A stretch of DNA of 64,000 nucleotides, from assembly GCF_017654505.1 (NCBI RefSeq), contig NC_054534.1, positions 16,485,193 to 16,549,192 on the forward strand, written 5' to 3'. Both the position numbers and the translations under genes were made by a program. Within the stretch, counting starts at the first letter, position 1; each line of letters starts with the position of its first letter. This stretch comes from Polyodon spathula. Its lineage: Eukaryota; Chordata; Actinopteri; Acipenseriformes; Polyodontidae. Under the pieces are notes generated by a model. It searched no databases. It saw nothing but the letters and a program-made list of their open reading frames with translations, and was not told the origin of the DNA. Shown here piece by piece: positions 37,101 to 48,252 of this stretch.

Positions 37101-40100
37101 AGTCATCACCATGCAGGGAGAGCATCCGAACAGGACAAATATAACACAAACATGCTATCCACGACAACATCTTTCACTTCAGAGTTTGCAGAAGACACCA
37201 GCGAGACTAATGACCTGGCACCTCCTCCCCCGCCTCCAAAGAAACAACACAGGTACACTTTTTGTTCTTTTACATTTTATTTAATTTATTTACTGTTTAA
37301 AATCTGAAGTTTTTAATAAACTTACCTCAATGAACTGAGGTAAGGAATTTAGTGATTCAAAGCACTGACACAAAGTATCTACTTAGACTGGTAGTTATAA
37401 TAGGAATAGTTTCACTCAGACTTGAGAGTCCAGTTCCTTTGTGACCGAAGGTTGGTTTAGAAGGAATTTCAGATAGACCACCACAGTGTGCTGTTAACTC
37501 AGGTACCAGACTGGACTGCAGCTGCTCCAGGGACACCTTTTCCTGTTTTATTCCCCATAAAAGGGAATAAAAGCCAGGATAGCTGTGGGAATTAAATAAT
37601 AAGAACAGGGCACGTGATTGTAGGAAATACAGTGGACAAAATCTGAGATTGAGTAGAGGGTTTTAATACCAGCCAGGGAGACTGGTGTCTTCTAGGACAC
37701 TAGAAACACCCTAGAAGTATAGTTCTGACAATTATGCTGATTCCAGTCTCAGTAATTTAATTTAGCAACAGGCTGGTGTTGATAGCATTGGCCCTTTGTG
37801 GTGTCTGGTTATATAAACTGTACCTCATCATGTTATCACAGGATAAGAGGAATTGGAATCACAATGCAATGAATGGCTGAGAGATTCCAATTGCCATATG
37901 ATTGATAATATCTTACCGTTAACATGAATAATGCTGTTTCCACCTATGAATGAGGGCAATTTTGGAACAAGTTTTAGTAAAATGTTCTGAATTGAGGTTG
38001 GTTTTTGTTGCAAGTGATAATCTTTAACAGATATGTAGGCAAAAAGTAAAGCTTTCTATTGTCATTTAACTATGATAACTGCTAGGTCCTAAAGTGGTTA
38101 GTGGTGTTAGAGACAAGAGACTTCGAGGTTACCCCTGGTTTTGGGGAATTGGGGAAAACATTATCTGGGTGCAGCATACATAGACATAGCCTCTTCAAGG
38201 TTTGCTTCTGTTTGTAAATTGTAACTAAAGCAGCTGATAATTTTGTAACTCGTTTGTGTAATGTTGTCCCATAAGTGATGCCCCGTTTGTTTATGCCAAT
38301 TCACAATAGAGAGCTATACTTAACAAGTGATAGGATTGTTACCACTGAAAACCGTCTCAAAGGAAACAATGATTCTATTGTACTTGTTGAAATAAAAGCC
38401 CTCCATTGTGTTTTTCTCCAGCATTTTGTGGTTTCAATTAAAGTAAAGGGTTTTTGCAGGTGTTTTGTTTTTTCTAGAACTTGGTCCAACCAACACAAAA
38501 ATAAACAGACAACTGTAACCTATTATCTCTTTTTTGCACACAACAAGGAATACTTGAAAACCAGGCAGTGCTTAACATAAGCTTACTAATCACAACATTT
38601 GGTTTTAGTAGTTTTTTTTTTTTTTTACCTCAGGCCCAAGCACTTTACAAGCACAATTATTGAGTCATGACTGGCTTTGATGAAGCAGTAGAATCCTGTT
38701 AACTTAGATTACTATGAAACTTGTTCATCCTGGCATTTCATTAATTAGAGTGTGGCACTGCACAGTACAAGTGTCACCAACTATGTCTACATCCAAACAA
38801 ATATAACTACAGCAACTGCACAATCCCAGTAATTTCACCAAAATACACACAATATCAATTGGTTGCTAGGAGTAATATTATACATTTTGACTTATTTGAT
38901 ATATATAGAGGTTTTTTTTTTTTTTTTTAGAATGACCACTTATTTTTATTTATTTTCCCTCAATTTGGAATGTTCAATTATGTTTTTTCTCCTCTCCGCA
39001 CCACTCGGTGACCCCCCTAAATATAGAGTTTTTAACCTAAACAGCCTCCCTTCAGTTGCAGTGATTCCAGTTCTGAGTCTTAAGGTCCCTTGTTTGTACC
39101 ATTGAAGTTAATACAGGTTCTTACAAAACTAGCAGTTCTTTTAATAGCTTACTATTGTATACCATGGTGAAAGCAAAGCACAGTGCAGCACAGTGAAAGT
39201 GTACTGAAAGTATGTTAAAGCACAGACCAGCAGTCTAAAATCTACTGATGTAGAGTGAAGTCTAGTAACCATGTGAATTCAGTTTTGCTTTGGGGACCAA
39301 AGTTTGCTTCTCCCAGTCATAGCCACCATGCCAGATAGGTGACAACAGCCCCTTAGCAACATAATCTTTTTTCACCAAGCATGCAAAAAATCTGCCAGTC
39401 CCTTCTCGACCAAGCAACAGGGGAATAGATTCAATAGACCTCACAGGGCAATCACAAAAATAAATGAATTTGGGTTATGTTAATGCTGAATGATATGTTT
39501 TCTCTGCTTAGTTTAATGAGGGTTTATTTTAAACTGGAATGTGACTTTAAATACTCTTCAAGACTCCAGACACTTGTTCAGGAAGTATTGAGTTACAACT
39601 GAGTTACATTTCTGAATGTAAATATAGCACCATAGTGGTAAGTTTCGATGTCCTGAGTGCCAGATAAAGCATTTTGTATTTCATGTACAGCCAAGATGAG
39701 AACTGTCTAAAACCAAAGGACAAAGAGCCTTTCTGCCTTTGCTTGTTATATTCAGTAGTACTGTGTTCATTTGTGTACACGGCTCCTAAGACTTAGTTTT
39801 GGAAAGCCCCCAGAAGAACTACAAAAGGGAAGCTCAAAATATTCAAGGCATTGCTTTATAGATTTATACAGTGCCTACAGTAAGTATTCACCCCCCTTGG
39901 AGGTTTTCACAGTTTGTTGTGTTAAAACCTGAAAAAAAACAAATCAATTAAAAAATAAAAACCTGGAAAGTCTTCATTAGATAAGTATTCCCCCCCTTTG
40001 CTATGACACTCCTAAATAAGCTCAGGTGCAACCAATTGCCTTCAGAATTCACACAATAAGTTAAACAGAGTCCATCTGTGTGCAATACAAGTGGGTCACA

Positions 40101-43100
40101 TGATTTCAGATTAAATACACCTGTCTCTAAGATCCCACAGTTGGGTAGTGCATTCAAAGAAAAGATACTACCATGAAGACCAAGGAGATTTAAAAAAAAA
40201 AAAAACTCTGGGATAAAGTTGTGGAACGGGCCTTCAATGCATGAATCTGAATCTAAAGAAAGTATTTACACCACAGCCAACACAGAGGAGCCTTGCATCA
40301 AACCTTTTGCCAGGAATATTTATTTAAAGATAGAACCATAGCCACATGATGCAGCAGCTGACATTAATAACACAGAACCAGTAGCACACATCTTATTGTG
40401 GGAAATTACAGTTTGGGTATTTTTTTGCTTAAAAGAAAATGTAACCCTGTCACTGAGACGGCCGGAATGGGTGACAACAGACCAGAAACAGGAACCGACT
40501 CTGAACACAGGCTTTGAAATGGTGAAGGCGCTGCTGCGCAGTTTAATAATGAAATAGGTAGAAAATAAAAGGTTTGTAAAAATACAACAGGACACGGCAC
40601 ATGAGGCCAAAATAAATAGGCAAACAAAACGAATACACTGACAAAACACAGAGTGGACGAACGCTACACAAACAATTGAGATTCTCTCCCTCTCTCTCTC
40701 TCTCTCTCCCGAACACACAACCGCGAGTATGAATCCCAGCACGTGAATTAATAAAGTGCAATTCCCCGTGCTCACATATTACTACATTTTACTTGCACGT
40801 GAAGTGCTGTGCAATCCTCGTGCCTAAATACACATATACATTTTAAACACTCGTGTTACACAGACCCGTTTATATCCCGTGTACCAATGTCTATACACCA
40901 ACATTTAACACACCACACGCAACACATAACAGATAATATACACAGCGGCGGGCACTTTGTCACAAACCCTCATTAAATCCACTAGAAACAAACTATCTGA
41001 TTATTTCAGATATGCCAGGTAGCAAGAGAAGGGTTTATGACACAGTACACAGTAGTAATTATAGATTTTTTTTTTTTTTTTAACGTTAACAATAGTGCCG
41101 TTATAGCATTAAAATCACAACACATGCTAGAAAAAAAAGTGTTTGCATAGTATTAACCAGATTATGGCAACACCACACTTGATAAACAGCAGGGGAAATT
41201 CACGTAGATTTCCCCTATAACCATCACCTGCGCAAAACAACACATTCTTATGCAAACTGCTTGTTTTCTTTTCAGGCACATAAAATGTCCAGACATGCAG
41301 ACATTTTATTTAGAAGTACACCCAGTCCTTTATCAGACTCAATCTGGGTTGGGCAGTAGTTTTAAAAATACTTTATTCGTCAGATCCTTTTATAATCTTT
41401 AACTTCAAATATTCTATACTAATAGTGCTAAGTTGCCCTTTCTGTTTACACAAGGGCTTCACTTCCCATTTCAGTTGACAGCAGAAAATTCTGTGCCACC
41501 ACATTGTCCTTCTTATGTACCACCCTGTAAGACAGGTTCCTTATAAACTAACAGTAGTTTTATATAGTCGCTGTTACTGCACAAGATGTTCTTGTTGCAA
41601 AGTGCCTAATCAATGTGAATGTGTGTATTTGTTCAAGTGAATGTTCACTCTATGAGAATTGTGTATGGAACTGATGTCTTAATTGTTTTTTAAATGGTGG
41701 TGATGCTCAAAAGAATGGGATGCTTATATCTTCAGAAAATATATCTTCTGTGGTTTCATAAGCTCAGAATGGATGTCGCTATAAACAAAAGGTATGCCAC
41801 ACAGGAAGTGAGGCACAGGTCGTTCGTTTTCTAAATATACACAAATACACAGTCTGGAAGGCAGTAGAAAGCTTGAAAATCAACCTGTTTTCGTTAGTAT
41901 GGTCTATGGAAGCCCTGCTGACTAGTAAGTACAACTTTTCATGCAGCTGTCTTTACTTGCTTTGGCTATGCAGACACAGTGGTTGTATTAAGCACATTAA
42001 AGGCCCTTCTTTTAATGCCTAACAGTGCAGAGCAAGTGTGTCTTACTGACTACAGCTGTTACTGTCTGTTTAAAAAAATCTATGTAGAAATCAGTGTTAT
42101 ATGACTGAGTGGATCAATAACTAAGTAAATAAGGCAAACAAAACTACAATCTTGTCTGAAATAGTAAAAACATTTTCATGGTACAAAATAAGTATAGTTT
42201 AGTTAATATTAAAGAAACAGTAGAAACTGCCTAACTTGATAACAGGACAGCTTAAAAAATAAAATATCCACATTGTTTGTAAATGTAGGTCTGGACCATG
42301 GGGTGCACAATTGTTTACTAAATATGCTGTGTTTCTGAGATTTAAGAAAGTTATTAGACTTTTATAAGGAAGTGCAACAGAGGTAGGGTTGACTGCTGTT
42401 TACAAATTAAAACAGGAAGCCTGAAGTTCTGCTTTCAAATCCCAGCTCAGCCAATCATTTTAATTGTTGCCCTGGAGATAAGTGACTTAACTATGACCCA
42501 ATTTGGAACTATATGTGGCTAGCCATCACTTCCTTGGCCATATAAGCTTTTTTGTAAAATGTGCAGTTTTCTTTTTACTAAAAAGGTGAAGATGGACTCG
42601 TGACTTTACAATTGAACTATGGCCCATGGTCTCAGTGTTAATAACTTCCAATTGATCAATATGTTCTCTTTGTAATTTATCAGTATAAATTCTACAGTAG
42701 TGATTGACAAATGATGATGTTTTAGGCTCAACCGGCAAAGATATCTGTGATTAATAGTGGTTGTAGGAAACTTTTGTAGGTTTGCTTGACTTTGATGAAT
42801 TCTTCACTAGCAATGTACACCTTTGTTCTATGACCTGGTGTTTTGTGTTTAATAATGATTGCTGGGGGCTATGAAAAAGAGCAAGCAGTGTATTATCTTC
42901 CTAACTGGAGAAATGTGTAAAATTAATGCAGTTTGTAACAAACAATACCTTTAAGTATAGTCTGTATTCAAACATAACACATTCATTTTAGTACTAGTAC
43001 TTCAAATAAGTTTGTTGATGGAATTTAACTGAATATTAATATATTTACTATGAATGGAATTGAAATAATGTTTTTTTTAGATTATTTAAAATGAATATTT

Positions 43101-46100
43101 TATTCTTCACAAAAGGAGAAGTTTATGTTGGAATTGGTACGGTCTAATGTCATTGCACGTCACAGAAACATGATTCGAGCAAAATAGTAATACCTCAACT
43201 GAGATCAGAGGAAGTGGTGTGAAAGAATTCTTACAAAAGGAAGGCTAGTCTGTGTCATTTGCTGTGTCAATGAAAACCAATGTGGATTATACAATTAGAC
43301 AGAGATCATGCAAAAGGAGGTGGTATGAGGTCAAAACAGAGAGATGTAAGTATGAGAAATTATGTATATGCAGCATTGTCATTGTGTGCATATAAATTAG
43401 CAGTAAAGATATTTCACATTTTAAATACAGTTTAAGGAAGTAACATAACAAGAATTAGAATGAGGGGGGGAGGGGGGGCACCGGTTAGAACTAAAGGATA
43501 GAAGCATAAATACTAATGTTAATATAATATAAATACTAATATAACTCACCTATTTGTTATCTGTAAAAAAAAAAAAAAAAAAATCCTAACCCTCCTGATG
43601 CAATGTGTTCCTTGTACATGCTGATGCATCAAAACGAAGAATCTAAATGCATAATAAATAAAAGCAGGTTTGTTGATGCAAAAGTGATGTGAAAGGTTGC
43701 TATTAATAAACGATTCAGGTTACTTATGCTAATTATTTTTGCTTTCCTGCAGGGAGTCTAGGAAATTGAGCCAAAGCAGCTCTGACTTGCAAAAAGCCAG
43801 CCATGGGTCTGTTGAGAGTCTGACACAATCCTTGAAGGGACTGAACAGCAGCTTTGCGACTGCCTCTACCGACAGCCTGAACTCCGAGTCCAGAATGTTC
43901 AGCGATGGGAGTAAGTCAGTTATACTTGCTAACTCAGCTCTTGAGTTAGGTACTTGAAAAACATTGTATTTTTTCTGTTTCGCGATAGCATTTGAATGCC
44001 ATTTAAATGACATCATGCTGAACAACTGTGATTGTTGAACACAGGGGTGTCTGCTTATAGTCTGTTTTGATAAGAGACACTGTGTATTTACCACTAATGC
44101 TTCTCCTTACCTACAAGTTTAAACATGGAGCATTAGCATTACTCCTGCTTATTATGTTATTCCCTGTGACATTCTGGAGCTGGTAAACTAAATTTACACT
44201 GACATTCTTAGTGAGAACCCAAGGCCTACCTTTATTTGATGGGGTCATTACCACTTGATTTGCCAAGTAAAGTACAATACTGTTGATATGTTTATGTACC
44301 AGTATTTATTTTTACCTTAAACGAACACAACACACATATATGTTAGGAAATACTGACGGACACCTTATAGTGGATTTTGCACAATGTGTGAACTAATGTC
44401 AAACTCTAAACTAAAACTTTGTCTTACCTCTGTTTCTCTACAACAAGACCTATTTCTGAATCAGTGACTAGATTCCCCATTGCTCAGTATCACTTTCTCG
44501 TGACTTCAAAGTACTAAAGGAAGGAGTATTTTATTCTGGAATTGTGTAGACATTGTGCCGTGGTTTAATAAACTATCAAAGCAAAAGTCAGCAATAACAG
44601 ACCAAACACAATGTTGGAACCCAAACAAAAAAGAACTGCTTTTCAAAGCACTTTTCAGTACAAGCAAACATACACCAGTAGTTACATCCTCACTCCTGTA
44701 CAATGGAGTACTGTGTATAGCAGCAAAGACTTTAATTAAAATCTAATAACAGGTTGTCAAAAGTTGTTTTTTGGCAGCTGCTGCTTTGTATAACTGCAAA
44801 TAACTTTTGCAAAAGAAAATGGGGCATCCTTTGAATTATTGGATAAAAATGTGCAGGGATATTAATATCCCACTGTATAAACAGCAGAAATATTTTATAT
44901 TTTAACGTGTCTTCTAGTGAAAGCTAAATCTTACAAGCTAGGCCAAATAAATGTGTTCCCCATAATATGAATTAGGCAAAACAAGTCTGAATCCCTAAAG
45001 GCACCATACAACTGTTCAAAGTATCAAAAAAGTATTCAAAAGTCTCAAGACAAAAAGGATGGTGACCTGGATTAATACACCGCAAAACTTTGCAAGGAAT
45101 ATACACAATGGCATCACTGAGATATGTAGACCTGTGGCGAATCCAAAAACACTAGTTTTATAAAAAAGATCTTCTGAAGAAATGAAGTTGTTAATATTGT
45201 TGCTTTACTGTTGACTCTGGCACTATTTCCTATATGTCTAGTTGTAGTATAGTTTTACTGTAGAATGAGTATCTCACACAGAAACCATTTAATTACAGTA
45301 GCAGCGGTTTCATAATGCTAGTTTCTATGCCTCCGGACAATAATCCCATCCAAAAACGTTCAAGGCTGTTGCAACATTCTCCTGCTTTTCCATGATATAG
45401 TAGTTCATACCACTCCCTAAACTGTATGTGCATGCGAGTAAGGATGGACACCACTGCGCTTGCAGAAATACAAAACAACGTGTGTAGTCAGTAAGTTACC
45501 CTGCATTTGTTTAAGTGAAACTGTTTTTTGTTGATTCAGTCTCATTATTATCACTGTAATCCTGAGATTAATTGTGACTAAAACTCACAAAGGCTGTGGT
45601 ACATATGCAAAAAACTAAAATAAATGTAAAAAAAAAAAAGTTTAAAAAGAGAAAAAAAAAGGAAATCCTATTTTTTTTTTAACTTGCCCTAACGAGAACA
45701 GTTATAGTGTCACCTTTTGCTGTTTGTACTGCAACTGTAATTCACAACTAAGTCAACAGAGTCCTTCTGAGAAGATTCTTCTTTGCATTGCACATTTTAT
45801 AGTTATGAAATCAGTTGCAGTATTATCCTAGGCATTTGTCTGCTTTGGTTGATTTTGTGTAGGTTTATATCCAAATTTATGAGTTTGATTTATGAATCGG
45901 TAAGTACATTTGTATTTCATTTTCACACTCCTGAGCTCAAAGTCTGGCCTGGATCACACATCACCGGATGAGCTTAGTTGGGCTGAATGGCCTCCTCTAC
46001 TCCATGAATTTTTGTGTGTTATATTGGTTTGGTACCCTCTACCTAGTATACCACCACCTAATTTGTCTCAATGTTATAGTATTACTTTTTTTTTTTTTTG

Positions 46101-48252
46101 CTTTTCCCTTTCTAGGTCATGAAGGTGCTCTTTCACCAAGTCTGTCCCATTTTGGAAAGAATAGGCTCACCTCCTCCCCTGTTTCCCCACATTCTGAGAA
46201 CTCCACAGTCAGCTATGGCAACTCCCTCCTGCCTCCCCCTCTCCCACAGAAGATGGTGAACAGGGCCATGTCAGCTCCAGATCAGTCGGGAGGCAGGAGT
46301 GCCACTCATCCCAGGAGCAGCCCCCGTCTGAACTTCAGTAACTCAGAAGGCAATGTCTATGGGCAGGACAGGTCACATTTCAGCTCCCCCTCTAGCCCTG
46401 TGGATCAGCAGCACTTGTATTCTTCTAACGAGTCCCTTGAGAGGTGCCACTCCCTGCTTGGCCAACAGCTGCGCTCTCGGACTATGGAAGAGGTGACTGG
46501 CAGAAACAACAGCAGGCTAGGCCTGAGGAACAGGAGTGGGGCATCTTTCTCCTCCTCCCCCCAGCTCAGCGTGCCCAGCTCCAGCTCCAACCTCCAGCTT
46601 CACACCCTCCTGAGCAACATAGACAGCAGGGAAGGTGTCTATGCTAAGCTGAGCAGTTTGTACGCAGAGTCCCTGCGGCGTCTGGCTCTGAAGTGCGAGG
46701 ACCGTTTTACCCTCGACCAGAAGAACCCCCTTCGCTTCAACGAGAGCAACTGGTCGCTCTTTAAACTGACTTGTAATAAGCCCTGCTGTGATGCTGGCGA
46801 TTCTGTCTATTACTCAGCCTCTTGTGCCAAAGACACAAAGAACACCTATGCTGTCAAGGTATGGGGTGTCATCTTGTTTTTACACAGTTCATGCTGCATA
46901 GTATTTATATGGTGACTATGGTTTAAATAATCTAACATATTGTTATAATTAAGTACTTAGTAATTGGTCTGTAAATTCCAGATATTATAAAGCAGGTGTA
47001 GAGGTAAACCAGATTATCCCTTTTTTTTTTTGTCTTTGCCAATGATTTTTACCCCAGTTTTCTCCCCAATTTGGAATCACCAATGTGTTATCAGTGCATG
47101 GTTACCTGTGGGACAAAGAATTATTGCTGAAATATCATTTTTTAATTTTTCTCTTTGCAGATTTGTAAAAACCAGAACACAGACTCTAAGCAGGGTCATT
47201 TGTATGGCCTGGCAGTGCAACAGGACCTGCCTCCCCATTTCAACCTGCAGCAGGACTGCGGCCACTTCATCGCCTGTGTTCCCCAGAGCATGTTACCCCC
47301 TGACGAGGCTGCTGGAACAGCCTCCTCCTCACAGCAGGGTGAGGCAGCTTCCACAGGCAGAGATACAGCCCTCTGCAACCACAACGAACAGGAGAGAGTG
47401 GTGGTGATCACGAGGGATGTGGCCTGCCAGACCACAGCAGACTTCGTGAAGGAGTGGGGCAGCTTCCACAGGGTGCAGCCGGAAGTGTACGAGCGGCGAG
47501 TGTGCTTCCTACTGCTGCAGCTCTGCAACGGCTTGGAGCACTTGAAAGAACACGGTGTGACCCACCGGGACCTCTGCCTGGAAAACCTGCTGCTTGTACA
47601 CAACAGCAAGCACTCCCCTTCTGACATCAAAGACCAGAGGCACCTGCCCAGGCTTGTGATCAGCAACTTTGCCAAAGCTAAGCAGAGGGCGGGCACCATC
47701 GCTGCCTCAGACCCCAAGCTCAAGAGGGACCAGGCACGGCTGGCCCCGGAAATTGTCTCCGCTTCACAGTACAAGAAGTTTGATGAGTTCCAGACTGGCA
47801 TCTTGATTTACGAACTCCTCCACCAACCCAACCCTTTCGAGGTCAGCCCCAAGCTCAAGGAGCAGGAGTACTACAGCGAGGAGCTTCCCAAAATACCTGA
47901 CGTTTCCATCTACTCTGCAGGACTTCAGCAGCTTGCCTGCCTTTTACTTGAGCCTGATCCCATCAAGCGCATCCACATTCAAGAAGCCAAGCGCATCCTG
48001 CAGTCCCTGCTGTGGGGTCCTCGCAAGGACCTGATGGAACAGCAGTGGGATCATCAGCAAGGGGGTCCTGCTGAAGGGCTGCACAACTGGCTGAACCTCA
48101 AGAGGGCGTTGCTCATGATGAAGTTCGCAGAGAGGTCCCTTGAGCCTGAACAGAGCACTGAGCTTGAGGACTGGCTTTGCTGCCAGTATTTTGCCTCTGC
48201 CAACCCAATTTCTCTTTGTCACACTATGGAACTGCTACATTTCTGTGAATAG
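33834..48252 (+). CDS. PRAG1: PRAG1 (Pragmin/SGK223), PEAK-family pseudokinase scaffold, five coding exons
   Basis: Coding exons 33834-34154, 35493-37252, 43753-43910, 46116-46858 and 47161-48252 join at GT-AG junctions in consistent phase to 4074 nt, a predicted 1357 residues (human about 1400). PRAG1 is a cytoplasmic scaffold that binds Csk through a phosphotyrosine, is a Rnd2 effector, and homo- or hetero-dimerises with PEAK1. Visible features: a conserved N-terminus (MSVCSDFAEHVWKPG), YSKPTIAVKPTMMSS, EPIYAES with Tyr386 (the Csk-SH2 docking context), proline motifs near 684-690 and 784-791, a dimerisation helix near 915-945, and a C-terminal kinase-like fold. In that fold the VAIK-type lysine is Lys994 (YAVK) and HRD is 1129-1131, but DFG is replaced by SNF (1162-1164) and no glycine-rich loop is apparent, as expected for a pseudokinase. 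ATG 33834 is chosen as the first in-frame ATG of the exon; Met7 (33852) is an alternative. The first coding exon has an upstream acceptor, so 5' untranslated exons lie elsewhere. Confidence 0.95.
34155..35492 (+). other. PRAG1: PRAG1 intron between coding exons 1 and 2
   Basis: A 1338-nt GT-AG intron. AT-rich, with no recognised repeat or nested gene; short frames inside it look like chance. Confidence 0.85.
35493..37252 (+). CDS. PRAG1: PRAG1 large coding exon 2 (disordered scaffold region)
   Basis: Acceptor TTTGTTACAG ends at 35492 and donor ACACAG|GTACAC follows 37252. It encodes residues 108 to 693 plus two bases of the next codon. The region is Ser/Pro/Glu-rich and probably unstructured. 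It contains EPIYAESTKKKK with Tyr386, and the highly conserved TVMAAHTEEDNKTFYLSSPD (residues about 446-465). It ends in six consecutive prolines followed by KKQH, a likely SH3 ligand. The open frame past 37252 into LYLLFKI is intronic read-through. Confidence 0.93.
38935..39020 (+). repeat. Fragment of the CTCCCCAATTTGGAAT repeat family
   Basis: TTTTCCCTCAATTTGGAATG matches the core of two other copies in the window, at 47015-47115 and 54110-54500. It is a short remnant inside a PRAG1 intron; the family's class is not known to me. Confidence 0.4.
39869..40230 (+). mobile_element. Tc1/mariner 5' terminus remnant
   Basis: Begins at a TA dinucleotide with CAGTGCCTACAGTAAGTATT then CACCCCCCTTGG, a typical fish Tc1-like inverted-repeat end. 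The 5' UTR that follows is also typical (GTGGGTCACATGATTTCAGA, ATGAAGACCAAGGAG, GGGATAAAGTTGTGGA). The transposase body and 3' end are missing. It differs in terminus from the elements near 20,000, so it is a different subfamily. Confidence 0.7.
40440..40964 (-). repeat. LTR-like interspersed repeat (copy C)
   Basis: Read on the minus strand it starts TGTGACAAAGTGCCCGCC. It has a TATA-like GGATATAAACGGG (plus-strand 40865-40878) and a (GA)n leader tract (40684-40710), and ends with TTCCTGTTTCTGGTCTGTTG then GTCACCCATTCC. Start, order of parts and terminal CTGGTCTG block match copies A and B, though the middle has diverged. A solo LTR is the likeliest reading. Confidence 0.45.
42390..42510 (+). 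repeat. Degenerate tRNA-derived SINE
   Basis: GCTTTCAAATCCCAGCTCAG resembles a B-box. It is followed by CCTGGAGATAAGTGACTTAA, like the post-tRNA body (a CCCTGGGCAAGTCACTTAA-type motif) of common vertebrate tRNA-SINEs. Old and diverged. Confidence 0.45.
43753..43910 (+). CDS. PRAG1: PRAG1 coding exon 3
   Basis: Acceptor GCTTTCCTGCAG ends at 43752 and donor GGGA|GTAAGT follows 43910. Incoming phase 2 completes an Arg codon; outgoing phase is 1. It encodes ESRKLSQSSSDLQKASHG and DSLNSESRMFSDG, which match the serine-rich linker after the poly-proline tract in vertebrate Pragmin. Confidence 0.92.
43911..46115 (+). other. PRAG1: PRAG1 intron 3
   Basis: A 2.2-kb GT-AG intron. A LINE/SINE 3' tail lies at 45965-46005 and a T-rich tract forms part of the acceptor at about 46086-46100. 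No nested gene is seen. Confidence 0.82.
45960..46030 (+). repeat. 3'-tail fragment related to the CR1-like LINE
   Basis: GGGCTGAATGGCCTCCTCTA is close to GGGCCGAATGGCCTCCTCTC at the 3' end of the LINE at 9840. It is a short orphan tail, from a truncated LINE copy or a SINE sharing that tail, ending less than 100 bases before PRAG1 coding exon 4. Confidence 0.55.
46116..46858 (+). CDS. PRAG1: PRAG1 coding exon 4 (proline motif, dimerisation helix, pseudokinase start)
   Basis: Acceptor CCCTTTCTAG ends at 46115 and donor GTCAAG|GTATGG follows 46858. It codes residues 747-994. LLPPPLPQK is a second SH3-type motif. The segment near 915-945 (DSREGVYAKLSSLYAESLRR) corresponds to the helix of the PEAK-family split helical dimerisation domain. 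NWSLFKLTCNKPCCD and TYAVK start the kinase-like N-lobe. The VAIK-type Lys994 is the last codon of this exon. Confidence 0.93.
46859..47160 (+). other. PRAG1: PRAG1 intron 4 (short, contains repeat fragment)
   Basis: A 302-nt GT-AG intron ending TTCTCTTTGCAG. About a third of it (47015-47115) is a fragment of the CTCCCCAATTTGGAAT repeat family. Confidence 0.85.
47015..47115 (+). repeat. Fragment of the CTCCCCAATTTGGAAT repeat family
   Basis: TTGCCAATGATTTTTACCCC and TTTTCTCCCCAATTTGGAAT align with the longer copy starting near 54120. It sits 45-145 bases upstream of the last PRAG1 exon. Confidence 0.5.
47161..48252 (+). CDS. PRAG1: PRAG1 last coding exon (pseudokinase core and C-terminal helix)
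   Basis: Codes residues 995-1357 and ends at TAG 48250-48252. Seen in order: HFNLQQDCGHFIACVPQSML, ERRVCFLLLQLCNGLEHLKE, THRDLCLENLLLVH (HRD kept), LVISNFAKAKQ (SNF where kinases have DFG), ARLAPEIVSASQYKKFDEFQ (APE motif), LIYELLHQPNPFE, then LEDWLCCQYFASANP near the C-terminus. The exon is GC-richer than its surroundings, as constrained coding sequence usually is. Confidence 0.95.
   Translation: MCKNQNTDSKQGHLYGLAVQQDLPPHFNLQQDCGHFIACVPQSMLPPDEAAGTASSSQQGEAASTGRDTALCNHNEQERVVVITRDVACQTTADFVKEWGSFHRVQPEVYERRVCFLLLQLCNGLEHLKEHGVTHRDLCLENLLLVHNSKHSPSDIKDQRHLPRLVISNFAKAKQRAGTIAASDPKLKRDQARLAPEIVSASQYKKFDEFQTGILIYELLHQPNPFEVSPKLKEQEYYSEELPKIPDVSIYSAGLQQLACLLLEPDPIKRIHIQEAKRILQSLLWGPRKDLMEQQWDHQQGGPAEGLHNWLNLKRALLMMKFAERSLEPEQSTELEDWLCCQYFASANPISLCHTMELLHFCE

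Larger units (their letters stand above)
37253..43752 (+). other. PRAG1: PRAG1 intron 2 with transposon insertions
   Basis: A 6.5-kb GT-AG intron. It holds a TTTTCTCCCCAATTT-family fragment (about 38935-39020), a Tc1/mariner 5' remnant (39869-40230), an LTR-like repeat (40440-40964), a SINE-like fragment (42390-42510), a G-rich patch at about 43465-43482 and a poly-A run at 43566-43583. No nested gene is supported. Confidence 0.8.

Noticed and set aside
40320..40775. 151-codon minus-strand frame
   Set aside because: It lies within LTR-like copy C and over a (GA)n tract; no domain recognised.
47196..47801. 201-codon minus-strand frame
   Set aside because: Antisense shadow of the GC-rich last PRAG1 exon.
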